Assembly (NCBI GenBank): GCA_021831685.1
Contig: JAKBMG010000072.1
Span: forward strand, 1-64,000
Reading direction: 5' to 3'
DNA: 64,000 nucleotides
Source of the DNA: Bacteroidota bacterium
Lineage (GTDB): Bacteria > Bacteroidota > Ignavibacteria > Ignavibacteriales > Ignavibacteriaceae
This document shows positions 9,300 to 18,665 of this stretch, piece by piece. Both the position numbers and the translations under genes were made by a program. The first letter of the stretch is position 1, and every line of letters begins with the position of its first letter. The notes under the pieces are model-generated. The model ran no database searches. It saw only the letters and a program-made list of their open reading frames with translations, and was not told where the DNA came from.

Positions 9300-9914
9300 T
9301 TAACCAACGTTTTCATATTTTTTAATTAATTCTTTTTCCGCCTGAATAAATTCTTTCAACTCTTTTTCTATTCTTTCTTTTTTCAACACAGTATTCTTAG
9401 CATAAAGGTCTGCATCGTTAGTAATTTTTTGTGCTTTAAGTTTTGCTTCTCTTATTTCAAGCTCTGCTTCCTTTTTTGAGTCGATAAAATTACCTTCAAA
9501 AATTTTTAGTCTTTCTTGAAGAAGGAGAATATCTCTTTGCAGAGTGAGATTTTCTACAACAGACATGCCGAAGATTGCCATTGCTCCAAGAGTAACATTT
9601 CTTAGGCTGTAAAGAATTAAATTTTCAATAAGTAATTCATTAGCAGCAAAGTAATCTCTAAAAAAAGATATCATTAAAACGCTTATTATAGTTGTCGCAA
9701 TAATTATTGCAAACACAACTTTTCCGCCAAAACGCCAGCCGAGAGTTTTATTGATAAACCATCCGCAAGCAAAACACAAGAATGAAAGCACAAACCAAAC
9801 AGCAAAGTTATTATCTCCAAATTTAAACAAATTAGTGTTGATGAAGTTGGAAGCAAAAATTAAAATCATCAACAAAGTCGGTGTTAAATAATGAGAAACC
9901 GGTTTTTTTTCCAT
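9300..9914 (-). CDS. Membrane protein with C-terminal coiled coil
   Basis: About 204 residues and no recognised family. The first 125 residues contain four hydrophobic helices (roughly 10-30, 38-55, 63-85 and 103-125). Residues 128-200 are highly charged and heptad-like (Glu/Lys/Leu), rich in EAELEIREAKLKAQK-type repeats as in DivIVA or ATP-synthase b subunits. Two adjacent ATGs exist; the second (9914) sits five bases after a GAGG ribosome-binding site and touches the phosphorylase stop. Being two genes from divIVA suggests, without proof, a membrane-anchored partner of a DivIVA scaffold. Confidence 0.7.
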   Translation of the reverse strand: MEKKPVSHYLTPTLLMILIFASNFINTNLFKFGDNNFAVWFVLSFLCFACGWFINKTLGWRFGGKVVFAIIIATTIISVLMISFFRDYFAANELLIENLILYSLRNVTLGAMAIFGMSVVENLTLQRDILLLQERLKIFEGNFIDSKKEAELEIREAKLKAQKITNDADLYAKNTVLKKERIEKELKEFIQAEKELIKKYENVG

Positions 9915-10735
9915 CATATCCTCTTAATAACTTCTTTCATTATTAAAGTCATTTTAGGTTCTGCTTTCATTGCAGTAGAAATAATTTCATTCACATCTAC
10001 GGATTTGAGAGAATCGGGAAAACATTCATCGGTAATAATACTGATACCTAAAACTTTCATTCCCATGTGGTTCGCAACAATATTTTCAGGGATGGTTGAC
10101 ATTCCGACAACATCGGCTCCGGTAGCTCTTAGAAATCTATATTCGGCTCTTGTTTCAAGATTGGGGCCTGGCACCGCAATATAAACTCCTTTTTGAACTT
10201 TAATTTTATTTTCCAGTGCAACTTCTTCTGCAATTTTAATTAATTCGTGGCTGTAAGGTTCGCTCATATCAGGGAATCTTGGTCCCAGTTCATCTTCATT
10301 TTTACCGATAAGAGGATTATCTCCAAGAAGATTTATATGATCGGTCATAAGCATAATATCACCCCGCTTAAAGTGCGGATTCATACCACCACACGCATTA
10401 GACACAAGCAAAGTTTTTACGCCTAAAAATTTCATAACTCGTACCGGATAAGTAATTTGCTTCATCGTATAGCCTTCATAATAGTGAAAGCGTCCCTGCA
10501 TGGCTACAACTTTTTTATTACCTATAGTTCCGAATATTAATTTCCCCCTGTGCGATTCGACCGTAGACAAAGGAAAATAGGGCAAGTCCGAATAATCAAT
10601 TTCGTGATCAATTTTAATTTCTTTGACTAATCCGCCAAGTCCGGTGCCCAAAATAATTCCTACCGGATATTCATCTCCGTTTTTTTGTCGAATAATTTTA
10701 AGGGTTTCCTGGATTTTTTCTTTTAAATTTTCCAT
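9914..10735 (-). CDS. Purine nucleoside phosphorylase
   Basis: A 273-residue type I (trimeric, PunA/PNP) phosphorylase that cleaves inosine and guanosine to base plus ribose-1-phosphate. It has the phosphate-binding GIILGTGLGGL segment near residue 27, the GRFHYYEGY motif, SNACGGMNP, and the purine-site segment with VVGMSTIPE followed by N and H residues. Length is typical. It starts three bases after the divIVA stop and overlaps the following membrane gene, so it is in the same operon. An MTAP-like specificity is less likely given the GMST motif. Confidence 0.92.
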   Translation of the reverse strand: MENLKEKIQETLKIIRQKNGDEYPVGIILGTGLGGLVKEIKIDHEIDYSDLPYFPLSTVESHRGKLIFGTIGNKKVVAMQGRFHYYEGYTMKQITYPVRVMKFLGVKTLLVSNACGGMNPHFKRGDIMLMTDHINLLGDNPLIGKNEDELGPRFPDMSEPYSHELIKIAEEVALENKIKVQKGVYIAVPGPNLETRAEYRFLRATGADVVGMSTIPENIVANHMGMKVLGISIITDECFPDSLKSVDVNEIISTAMKAEPKMTLIMKEVIKRI

Positions 10736-10738
10736 TTA

Positions 10739-11278
10739 TTACAATAATTTATTTACAATCTCATCTACATCCAGATCAATTTTTTTTGACTGTTCAACTT
10801 TTTTATTAGCTACCGGGGTTTCCTCGCCAGCATCTTCAATTTTCATTTCAAGAAGATGAGCCTGGGAGTATATAATTGATTTTAGATTCGCAATTATTAA
10901 ATCTCTTTCTTCTCTCAAGTTAATCACCGAATTCCGGATTTCGTTTGCGTTTTCTCTTGCTTTCTCCAAAATCTGCGAAGCTTTTATTTCCGCTTCTTTT
11001 ATCATCAGGCTAGCTTGTTTTTTTGTTGATTCAATTGATTTTGAAGTTGACTCATGTGCTTTTAATAAAGTATCCTGAAGATTTTTTTCAATCTTTCTAA
11101 ATTCTGTCAGTTTAGCAGTTGCTTGATCAAGTTCCTTTTTCAAAGAATCATTTTCTTTCAAGACATTTTCAACTTCATCGGCAAGTTTATCTAAAAAAGC
11201 TTGAACTTCTTCTTTATCAAATCCGCGAAACGATTTATTAAATTCCTGTTTCTTAATGCTTATGGGGGAAACTTTCAT
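10739..11278 (-). CDS. divIVA: DivIVA-domain coiled-coil protein
   Basis: A 179-residue cytoplasmic scaffold. The N-terminal DivIVA lipid-binding motif (MKVSPISIKKQEFNKSFRG and the following FDKEEVQAFLDKL) is followed by a long coiled coil to about residue 155 and a short acidic/basic tail. I chose the ATG at 11278: it overlaps the yggS stop as ATGA and is preceded by AGGAG at a good distance. An upstream in-frame ATG five codons earlier lies on top of that ribosome-binding site. DivIVA family members bind curved membrane and recruit division or polar proteins; the partners here are unknown. Confidence 0.87.
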   Translation of the reverse strand: MKVSPISIKKQEFNKSFRGFDKEEVQAFLDKLADEVENVLKENDSLKKELDQATAKLTEFRKIEKNLQDTLLKAHESTSKSIESTKKQASLMIKEAEIKASQILEKARENANEIRNSVINLREERDLIIANLKSIIYSQAHLLEMKIEDAGEETPVANKKVEQSKKIDLDVDEIVNKLL

Positions 11279-11979
11279 AGCTTCTCCTTCCAATCTTTTG
11301 AATAATCTCTTTCGCCAAAAATTGCCGAACCAATCCTGAGCATTGTGGCGCCTTCTTCAATGGCTAAGTCAAAGTCCGATGTCATTCCCATAGAAAGCTC
11401 TTTTAGATTCAATCCCTCGGCATTTAATTTGTTTTTTAGTTTGTGCAAAGTACTAAAACTTTTTTTAATCAAATCTCTATTTTTTGTAAAAGGAGCGATT
11501 GTCATTAAACCTGCAAGTTCTATATTGTGAAATTCCCGACAATAAAAAGCAATATCCCTTACTTCACTCTCTCCGATTATTCCTGATTTAGTTACCTCGT
11601 TCGACGTTTTAACCTGTAAAAGAACTTTTTGGATCTTATTTATTTTGCCAGCGTATTTATTTATTTCGGATGCAAGCAAAAGTGAATCAACCGAATGTAT
11701 ATATTCTGCAGAATTTACAACAAAACGCACCTTATTACGCTGTAGACTGCCGATAAAATGCCATATTATCTTATTGCCAAGACTTGCAAATTTAGCGTCA
11801 AGCTCCTGAGCTTTATTTTCTCCGAAGTCTCTTATGCCTTCATTGTAAGCTGCTTGAATATCATCTAAGCCGAAATTTTTTGAAACGGCAATAAGCTTGA
11901 TTTCAGAAGTTTCTCTATTTGCTTCCTTACATTTTTCTGAAATTTTTTCTTGGACAATCTTTAATTTTTCTGAAATCAT
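11275..11979 (-). CDS. yggS: YggS/PROSC-family pyridoxal phosphate homeostasis protein
   Basis: A 234-residue single-domain alanine-racemase-fold protein that binds PLP and buffers its cellular level. The PLP lysine lies in LIAVSKNFG near residue 34, and the FGENKAQEL, HFIGSLQRNK, GLMTI and SMGMTSDFDLAIEEG motifs are all present, as is the terminal IGSAIFGER. It is the first gene of the minus-strand run and its stop overlaps the divIVA start by four bases. The position just before a division gene matches ylmE in Gram-positive bacteria. Confidence 0.92.
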   Translation of the reverse strand: MISEKLKIVQEKISEKCKEANRETSEIKLIAVSKNFGLDDIQAAYNEGIRDFGENKAQELDAKFASLGNKIIWHFIGSLQRNKVRFVVNSAEYIHSVDSLLLASEINKYAGKINKIQKVLLQVKTSNEVTKSGIIGESEVRDIAFYCREFHNIELAGLMTIAPFTKNRDLIKKSFSTLHKLKNKLNAEGLNLKELSMGMTSDFDLAIEEGATMLRIGSAIFGERDYSKDWKEKL

Positions 11980-12206
11980 AACAAAATTAAGAGTGTGAAT
12001 TTATAGGTTTTTGAATCAATAATCAACGTAAAATGAACTGTAAGATACATCATTTCTAAAGCATCTTCCCATAATATTACTTGTTTATTGAATAAAAATA
12101 AACTAAAAGGTCTAATTTTAATTTAAATAATTGATTTCAAGTTAAAAAATTATTTCGATTTTTCGTAAGTTTGGGAAAGAATTTTTTACAAATTATGGAT
12201 TAAAAA

Positions 12207-13184
12207 ATGGGAAATGACTTTTTAACTACAATTAAATCAAAAGCATCACAAAAGAAGAAAACTATTGTCCTGCCGGAATCTCATGACGAGCGGGTGCTAA
12301 AAGCAGCCGAAACCTTGACAAAACAAAATATAGCTTCAATAATTACACTTGGAAATGAAGAAAAAATTTTTGATGATGTCAAAAAGCTTAATATCGATCT
12401 TAGCAATGTAAGAATTATCGATCCCGAAAAGTCTGATAGGTTTGATTCTTATACAAATACTTTTTACGAATTAAGAAAGAAAAAGGGATTAACAATTGAG
12501 CAAGCCAGAGAGATAATGAGACGTGATTTGTTTTTTGGCGCTATGATGGTAAAAGAGGGAATAGCAGACGGCAGCGTCGCCGGTTCAACTGCATCCACAG
12601 CAGATGTTTTGCGCGCTGGGATTCAATGCATAGGAATGGCTGATGGAATTTCTATTGTATCAAGTTTTTTCTTAATGGTTTTCCCGGAAAAAACTTATAC
12701 TTTTAGTGACTGCGGAGTCGTGCCCGGTCCTAATGCAGAACAACTTGCCGACATTGCCATATCTGCTGCTGACAATCATCATAAGTTAACCGGCGAAATC
12801 CCGGTAGTTGCGATGCTTTCTTTTTCAACAAAAGGAAGCGCAAAGCATGAATCGATTGACAAAGTTATAGAAGCTACCGGCATTGCAAAAAATAAACGCC
12901 CTGACTTAAAAATAGACGGGGAGCTTCAGTTTGATGCAGCAATTGTTGAATCAATCGGAAAAAAGAAAGCTCCCGGCAGCGAAGTGGCAGGGCACGCAAA
13001 TGTACTTATCTTCCCGGATCTAAACGCCGGGAATATTGGTTATAAAATTGCACAGCGTTTAGGCGGATGTGAAGCAATTGGGCCCCTTATCCAGGGATTA
13101 AAAAAACCATATTTTGACCTTAGCCGCGGCTGCAGCGCTGATGATATTGTAAATACTGCAGCATTTGCAATTTTGATGAGCTAA
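12207..13184 (+). CDS. pta: Phosphate acetyltransferase
   Basis: A 325-residue enzyme interconverting acetyl-CoA and acetyl phosphate. The family landmarks are VLPESHDERVLKAAE at the start, DGSVAGSTASTADVLRAG near residue 120, and a C-terminal half with ELQFDAAIV, PGSEVAGHANVLIFPDLNAGNIGYK and GGCEAIGPLIQG. This is the short form, without the DRTGG and regulatory domains of long Pta proteins. No acetate kinase gene is adjacent. It is divergent from yggS across a 227-base gap, which should hold promoters for both operons. Confidence 0.93.
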   Translation: MGNDFLTTIKSKASQKKKTIVLPESHDERVLKAAETLTKQNIASIITLGNEEKIFDDVKKLNIDLSNVRIIDPEKSDRFDSYTNTFYELRKKKGLTIEQAREIMRRDLFFGAMMVKEGIADGSVAGSTASTADVLRAGIQCIGMADGISIVSSFFLMVFPEKTYTFSDCGVVPGPNAEQLADIAISAADNHHKLTGEIPVVAMLSFSTKGSAKHESIDKVIEATGIAKNKRPDLKIDGELQFDAAIVESIGKKKAPGSEVAGHANVLIFPDLNAGNIGYKIAQRLGGCEAIGPLIQGLKKPYFDLSRGCSADDIVNTAAFAILMS

Positions 13185-13296
13185 CTCACTTATTAACTTT
13201 CAAGATTGACTTACTAAAACTTTTTGGATATGTTAACTTCACGATCAGAAGATTTGGAAGCGGACATATTCAATTTTATTTTAAATCTATTTCTCA

Positions 13297-14655
13297 ATGC
13301 AATCTTCAAATGGAATAAATGAAAATATTTACCCCGAAAAAGGCAGCTTAAAAAAATTTTTAGGGGTTGGCTTTGGAATTGCCATAACTATTGGCGGTAC
13401 TATCGGCGTCGGTATTTTAAGAACACCGGGAATGGTCGCTGCACAGTTACGAAATTCTTATTTGATTATGGCTGCTTGGGTTATAGGCGGAGTTTACGCG
13501 CTGCTGGGAACTGTTTCCGTAATTGAATTAGGAGCGATGATCCCAAAAGCAGGAGGATGGTATGTTTTTGTCAGGCGGGCTTTTGGAGATTACGCCGGTT
13601 TTGTAATAGGCTGGAGTGACTGGATAGCAACTTCCGCTTCAGTAGCTTCTTTCGCTATCGCAATCGGAGAATTTTCAATCTCTCTTTTTCCTTCCGGTTT
13701 TTTAGGCATAAAAGAAATAGCAATTATATCTATTCTTCTTTTAACTTCACTTCAATGGTTTGGACTAAAATCCGGAAGTCTAACCCAGGAAATTACAAGC
13801 ATAATAAAAGTAACCGCATTCCTGGCTTTAGTGTTTACTTGCTTTTATTTCGGGAAGCATGTTGCAGCGGTTTCAAGCATTAACGGCGAAATTGCAAAAT
13901 TAAATTTGCCGACAAGTTTGTTTGCAGCATTTGTTATTGCATTACAGTCAATAATTTTCACATACGATGGTTGGTACAGCGCTATTTATTTCACGGAAGA
14001 GGATCGTGACCCCGGCAAAAACCTTTCACGTTCAGCTATAAGCGGAGTTCTGGCAATTATCGCTATTTATCTCCTGGTTAATTTAGGCTTGTTATACGTT
14101 CTCCCGGTATCAGAGCTTGGTTCTTCAACAGCGCCCGCAACCACAGCAGCCATAAAGATGTTCGGAAACAATGGCGGAAAAATAATAACCATTCTTTCTA
14201 TCGCAGCATTAATAAGTATTTTAAATGCCGCTCTTCTAATTGCAACAAGGATAATTTTCGGTTTAGGAAGGAATAAACTTTTCACTACAAAAATTACTAC
14301 TGTCAACAAAGATGGCTCACCTCGTTTTGCTCTTTTAGTTAGCACGGCATTTGTAATTTTACTTATCGCTTCAGGCACATTAGAAATTTTAATTGCAGTG
14401 TCAGCCTTTTTTTATGTGGTAAATTATTTTGCCGGATTTTCTTCTTTATTTTATTTAAGGAAAAAGGAACCCGAATTACCGCGCCCCGTTAAGGCTTGGG
14501 GATATCCCTGGACTCCACTAATATTTATCACCGGATCATTGATATTTTTAATTGGAGATGTATTTAGTGACCCGCTTAATGCTTTATTAGCCGCGGTATT
14601 TTTCGCAGTTAGTTATCCCGCTTTTAAATTAGTCCGGAAATTAAATTCAATTTGA
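13297..14655 (+). CDS. APC-superfamily amino acid permease
   Basis: A 452-residue inner-membrane transporter with about twelve hydrophobic helices. The first helix carries GGTIGVGILRTPG, the broken-helix substrate motif of APC transporters. EEDRDPGKNLSRSAISG in the central region and WGYPWTPLIF near the C-terminus are also typical. This resembles the amino acid/polyamine (LAT/APA-like) branch. It lies 112 bases after pta with no clear terminator between, so it may be co-transcribed. The substrate cannot be assigned. Confidence 0.88.
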   Translation: MQSSNGINENIYPEKGSLKKFLGVGFGIAITIGGTIGVGILRTPGMVAAQLRNSYLIMAAWVIGGVYALLGTVSVIELGAMIPKAGGWYVFVRRAFGDYAGFVIGWSDWIATSASVASFAIAIGEFSISLFPSGFLGIKEIAIISILLLTSLQWFGLKSGSLTQEITSIIKVTAFLALVFTCFYFGKHVAAVSSINGEIAKLNLPTSLFAAFVIALQSIIFTYDGWYSAIYFTEEDRDPGKNLSRSAISGVLAIIAIYLLVNLGLLYVLPVSELGSSTAPATTAAIKMFGNNGGKIITILSIAALISILNAALLIATRIIFGLGRNKLFTTKITTVNKDGSPRFALLVSTAFVILLIASGTLEILIAVSAFFYVVNYFAGFSSLFYLRKKEPELPRPVKAWGYPWTPLIFITGSLIFLIGDVFSDPLNALLAAVFFAVSYPAFKLVRKLNSI

Positions 14656-14689
14656 AATTATCAAATTTTTTTAAGCAAAACATAGTTTG

Positions 14690-14727
14690 GAATAGATGAT
14701 ATCTTTTTCAAAAGACACCATCTATTC
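14690..14727. terminator. Hairpin between convergent genes
   Basis: GAATAGATG at 14690-14698 pairs perfectly with CATCTATTC at 14719-14727. A nested TCTTTT/AAAAGA stem is inside. It lies between the permease (plus) and the B3 lipoprotein (minus), so it could end transcription from both sides. The flanking T/A runs are short. Confidence 0.6.
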
Positions 14728-14738
14728 TAAAATTATCC

Positions 14739-15401
14739 CTATGGATTAAATCGATATATATAATTATAGCCATCTATCCAGCCCCAAATGATACCCACAA
14801 ATGAACCAAAGGGGATTGTAAGAAAACTATTCAATGTCATATATGCATTATCAGGTGAACCATTATTTCTTGAAGTAAATATTATAGCTCCTACAATAAC
14901 CCCTAATCCCGTTCCGGCAAGAAACCATCCAGGTATTCCAAGCCACCGGTTTTTATAACTCGCTTCCTTTATTTTATCTAAAGGCGCGACTTCAGACCAT
15001 GTTAATATTTTCTTTGTTACTGAATATTCCATTGTGTCGTTAGCAATATTAATATCTCCTGCATTTATTTGTTCATCGTTTTTTAGTAGAAGATTTGCCG
15101 ACTTATAATCGCTGCCGGTGTAATTTATGTTTTTAATTTCTGACAAGGCAACTTTTCTGTAATTTTTATCTAAACGGTATCCTGTTGAATAAAGGGTATC
15201 GTTCTTAATTACGGCTCCGTTATTAATTGTTAATGAGCTATCGTTTATAAATTTGACGTTAATGCTTTTATCTTTAACAGAATTATTAAAGTCCTGATAT
15301 AATTTCTCTTTTGATGAAAAATCTTTAATTGAGTAGATTGAAGAGCAGCTAACAAAAGTTAATGAGAAGAATGCAACAATAAAAAAATTAATATGTTTCA
15401 T
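14739..15401 (-). CDS. Family B glycine-zipper lipoprotein, copy 3
   Basis: A 220-residue predicted lipoprotein. The signal peptide ends at Cys19 (FVSC). It belongs to a paralogous family of three in this island, here called B. Shared landmarks are an N-terminal pattern with SKEKLYQDFN, a DKSINVKFINDSS segment, a KNRWLGIPG turn, then two Gly-rich hydrophobic segments and the C-terminal GWIDGYNYIYRFNP. The Gly-rich pair suggests a glycine-zipper membrane hairpin. It follows the truncated A3 gene by 14 bases. I do not recognise the family and assign no function. Confidence 0.75.
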   Translation of the reverse strand: MKHINFFIVAFFSLTFVSCSSIYSIKDFSSKEKLYQDFNNSVKDKSINVKFINDSSLTINNGAVIKNDTLYSTGYRLDKNYRKVALSEIKNINYTGSDYKSANLLLKNDEQINAGDINIANDTMEYSVTKKILTWSEVAPLDKIKEASYKNRWLGIPGWFLAGTGLGVIVGAIIFTSRNNGSPDNAYMTLNSFLTIPFGSFVGIIWGWIDGYNYIYRFNP

Positions 15402-15415
15402 ATATCAGTCTTTCT

Positions 15416-16180
15416 TCAATAACCCACATATTGTTCTTGTCCCGTGTAATATGAATCATAAAGATACCATGTACCATAGGGCCAAACGCAATTTGTACAT
15501 GGATCCGGAGAATCGCATTTCCATTCAAATTCAATTTGTTTTTCTTGTCTTAATAACCATCCATTTTGCCATGCATATCCGCAAAAAGTTTGGACAGATG
15601 TAATATCTCCATCATTACATGCATATAGCCATATTTGGTTAATGTTTTGATCACTCCCATTTGCAAGTTTGAAAGCGCAATCCCAGTTACTGGTTTGTAC
15701 CATTTCATTCATCAACCAGTTAGAGAATGGTATAGGATTGTAGTAATGACTATATTCATCCCAAAAATCGCATTCACTTCCGCATAGACCTCCGTTGTAT
15801 GCGTCGCACATAATATAGGTATTATTATTGCTCATATACATTGTCAGCCACAAACCTGCTGATTTACCCCCATCACAGGGCTCAGCGGCTGGCCAATTAT
15901 AATCAGTAAGCAGCAATTTTGCACCTGTATTCCAGCTTGCAATTTTATTATCAAAATTTATCGTTGCAGTTGGTGAATAATTCATTTTAAGTGGTTCATC
16001 GACTTCGTAATATCCACATTTAGGAAATAGATTGGGATCTGGTGCCGCTGAAGGATCGCGAATACCTACCATAATATTATTATATGCAAATCCTGAATCG
16101 TTAGCTGTTACAATTTGATTAAAATCACTAGCATATGCTAAAGAAAATCCATAAACCTTTTTAGCTATTTTTAGAGTCAC
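15416..16180 (-). pseudogene. Family A secreted protein, 5'-truncated copy (A3)
   Basis: A 254-residue reading frame aligning with residues from about 135 to the end of the full-length A1 protein at 20405-21604. Shared features are YxxDEP (here EVDEP), YNNIMVGI, the TYIMCDAY segment, CDFWDEY, WLYA with GD, and the Cys-rich Trp-Tyr tail. It has no signal peptide. The only usable start is GTG, and homology to A1 continues a few codons upstream of it before a stop at about 16196-16198. It therefore looks like a gene that lost its first third, though a short cytoplasmic product cannot be excluded. Confidence 0.62.
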
Positions 16181-16259
16181 AATATCATTAAATTGTCAAA
16201 TTTCTAATGATTTCCCCGATACAGCTTGAAATTGATTCTTTATTTAGCTATACTATTTT

Positions 16260-18605
16260 TTACATGATGATTGACGTACCTAAACTAATATTAAAATGAT
16301 TCTGCATCTCATTAAATAATTCCCATGAAAAATCGATTCTAAAAAATGAAAGAATATTTCCCACACCAAAACCAATTTCCCAAATTTTATTTTGTGGACT
16401 TAAATCGAAGTTTGACGAATTGGATATTAAACCGAAGTTTGAAAATAATAATAAATCATAAGGAACATTTTTTAGGAAAGATATCCCGCTGATGTTGAAT
16501 AAATAGTTCTTAAAATTGTTTTCAACAAATATTCCTATGTATCTTTTGCCGAAATAATTGTCATCTAAAATTGTCCTAAAGGTATTTTTCCCGCTTAATG
16601 TTGAAAAATTGCCTGGGAAATGAAAAAGATATTGGGGCAATATATCACCCGATAAATCTCCTATTTCAAAAGTAAGGTCTGTATTAAAAATATAGCTGAA
16701 CTGATTGTATAAATTAACATGCAAAAAAAACGATTGGAAATTATAATTACTTTCTAAATATTTTTTTGAACTGTAAATAAGACTTAAATAAAAATCAAAA
16801 TAGTTGCTTGAATAATCTGGTTCTTCAAACCAGCCAAAGTCATTGTATTTTCTTGTGTCATAATTAAATTTGTATAATATACTATTTATTTTCCCCCCGA
16901 TAATCGGGATAATTTTTCTAAAACTGCCGTCTTTATTAAATAAGCTCCAATTGGTATTTAAAGATACATTTGTCTGGTTTTCAGAATCAAAACCTAAATC
17001 AAACTTCCAAATATTGGAAAAGTTAAAATTGATAAATGCATAATATTTATTTGTATAATAGTAATCGGCATAATCATGCTTATACAATAAGCTGTTATAA
17101 GTAATGTCAAACTGTGAATAATCATAATATCGATTTAAATAAGATAAAACATTACTTCTTGTAAAATTAATATTCACATTATTACTTAACTTATATTTCA
17201 GATTAATCTTAAATTTATTTTTTTTATCAGATATTCCGTAACCGTATTTTGCTATAATTCTAAACGGTAGGAAAATATTCTTGGAATCCAGACCTAATCC
17301 TATATACGAACCTTCTACCCGGTTATAATGATAGAAATCATCAAAGTCTGTAATTGGTAAATCCGGAATAACAGAAGAATAATTTGTTACTAGTAGAATT
17401 GCTTTTAGAATTGTCTTTTTTACGAAGCTTGCATGCTCAACTATACTGTCAATCCTGCTAATAGCATTCTTTTCTCTAATAGTCAGTGGTATAATTTGTT
17501 GACTCTGCCAAAGGTTCACTTCCTTTTCTTTGTCTGACAATTTAGTTACAAATACCTTGTTATCAAATTTATGGTCAAATGTTTTAGAATTTAAAATATA
17601 ATCAGAAAATAAAGAAGTCTGTGTAATATATATAGGCGGTAAACCCGGAATATTTAAATTCATTTGATAGTTTTCTAAAAATATTTTAGGAAGCCAAAAA
17701 TAATTCTGGTATTCGGAAAATTCACATCTCATACTGACATTTTTTTTCTCTGATGAAATAACACTGCTGTTCCCATTTAATTCAAAAAATACCGGTGTAT
17801 ATATCTTATCTATTATTTTAACAGTCCCGCTGAATAGGGAAATATTCTTATCTTTAGGTTTAAATTCAATTGAAAAGATTTTTTGTCCTTTATAATAGGA
17901 GGTATCCTTAATTTCATAATTATAGTACTTCATACCGTCTTTACTAATCGGGCTATAAATACCCAATTCATCAATTTGAATTTTATCATCTAAAAGAGAA
18001 GGAATTCTTCCGGTTACTAAAATGTTGTTTGCTTCGGAAAAATTCTTAGTTTGTTTTTTTGCGATTACTACTTCTTGAAAATTATCGGGATAACTAAAGT
18101 ATCCTTTAGACAGATTCTGAAGTATTCCTGCAGTTATTAGAGAATCTTTTTTCGATATTTTAAGTTCGGTTTTAGTGTAAGCATCGAAGGTATAATTTTT
18201 AATTTTGCTTAGGTAATCCTGCTTTTTATCAATTACCTTTAAAATTATCTGGGCCCCCAAGTTTATATTATCCGCTGATACATAAACCGGACTCATTTTA
18301 ATTGGCGATGATTCGAGCGCTATATCCTTAATTAAAACTTGGTTAATATTTATGTCTATCTTAATTGTGTCACTTTTGTATCCGAGATGGCTAAATACAA
18401 TCTTATATTCCCCTTGTAATAATTTCAATATATAATTCCCGGACTCATTGGTTGTAGTACCCGTACTAGAACTCAGTACATATATGTTTGCATAAGGCAA
18501 AGACAGCCCAGATTTGCTTGTTACTTTGCCTTGAATAGATTGAGCTTTCAAGCTGCATAAATTCACAATAGAGAAAAACAAGCTTAATAAACAAATAAAT
18601 TTCAT
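16260..18605 (-). CDS. DUF5686-type outer-membrane protein with CarboxypepD-reg domain
   Basis: A 781-residue protein with a signal peptide ending near Ala-Gln at residue 22. A carboxypeptidase-regulatory-like beta-sandwich follows at about residues 23-105 (IQGKVTSKSGLSLPYANIYV, then a TNESGNYILKL strand). The remainder matches the DUF5686 family of Bacteroidota, which ends in an outer-membrane beta-barrel; alternating aromatic strands run from residue 430 to the C-terminus. It is not a typical TonB-dependent receptor, as no plug domain is seen. It sits between two truncated A genes, so it may have been inserted into or duplicated with the island. Confidence 0.78.
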   Translation of the reverse strand: MKFICLLSLFFSIVNLCSLKAQSIQGKVTSKSGLSLPYANIYVLSSSTGTTTNESGNYILKLLQGEYKIVFSHLGYKSDTIKIDININQVLIKDIALESSPIKMSPVYVSADNINLGAQIILKVIDKKQDYLSKIKNYTFDAYTKTELKISKKDSLITAGILQNLSKGYFSYPDNFQEVVIAKKQTKNFSEANNILVTGRIPSLLDDKIQIDELGIYSPISKDGMKYYNYEIKDTSYYKGQKIFSIEFKPKDKNISLFSGTVKIIDKIYTPVFFELNGNSSVISSEKKNVSMRCEFSEYQNYFWLPKIFLENYQMNLNIPGLPPIYITQTSLFSDYILNSKTFDHKFDNKVFVTKLSDKEKEVNLWQSQQIIPLTIREKNAISRIDSIVEHASFVKKTILKAILLVTNYSSVIPDLPITDFDDFYHYNRVEGSYIGLGLDSKNIFLPFRIIAKYGYGISDKKNKFKINLKYKLSNNVNINFTRSNVLSYLNRYYDYSQFDITYNSLLYKHDYADYYYTNKYYAFINFNFSNIWKFDLGFDSENQTNVSLNTNWSLFNKDGSFRKIIPIIGGKINSILYKFNYDTRKYNDFGWFEEPDYSSNYFDFYLSLIYSSKKYLESNYNFQSFFLHVNLYNQFSYIFNTDLTFEIGDLSGDILPQYLFHFPGNFSTLSGKNTFRTILDDNYFGKRYIGIFVENNFKNYLFNISGISFLKNVPYDLLLFSNFGLISNSSNFDLSPQNKIWEIGFGVGNILSFFRIDFSWELFNEMQNHFNISLGTSIIM

Positions 18606-18665
18606 AATATTAAAATTTACTACTAATTTTATAAATCAATAAAAGGTATAACTTTAAGTATCTTA

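Noticed and set aside
12131-12173. TAAGTTTG before pta, matching the Bacteroidota -7 pattern TAnnTTTG
   Set aside because: The matching upstream TTTG box is missing at the right distance, so a promoter call would be weak.
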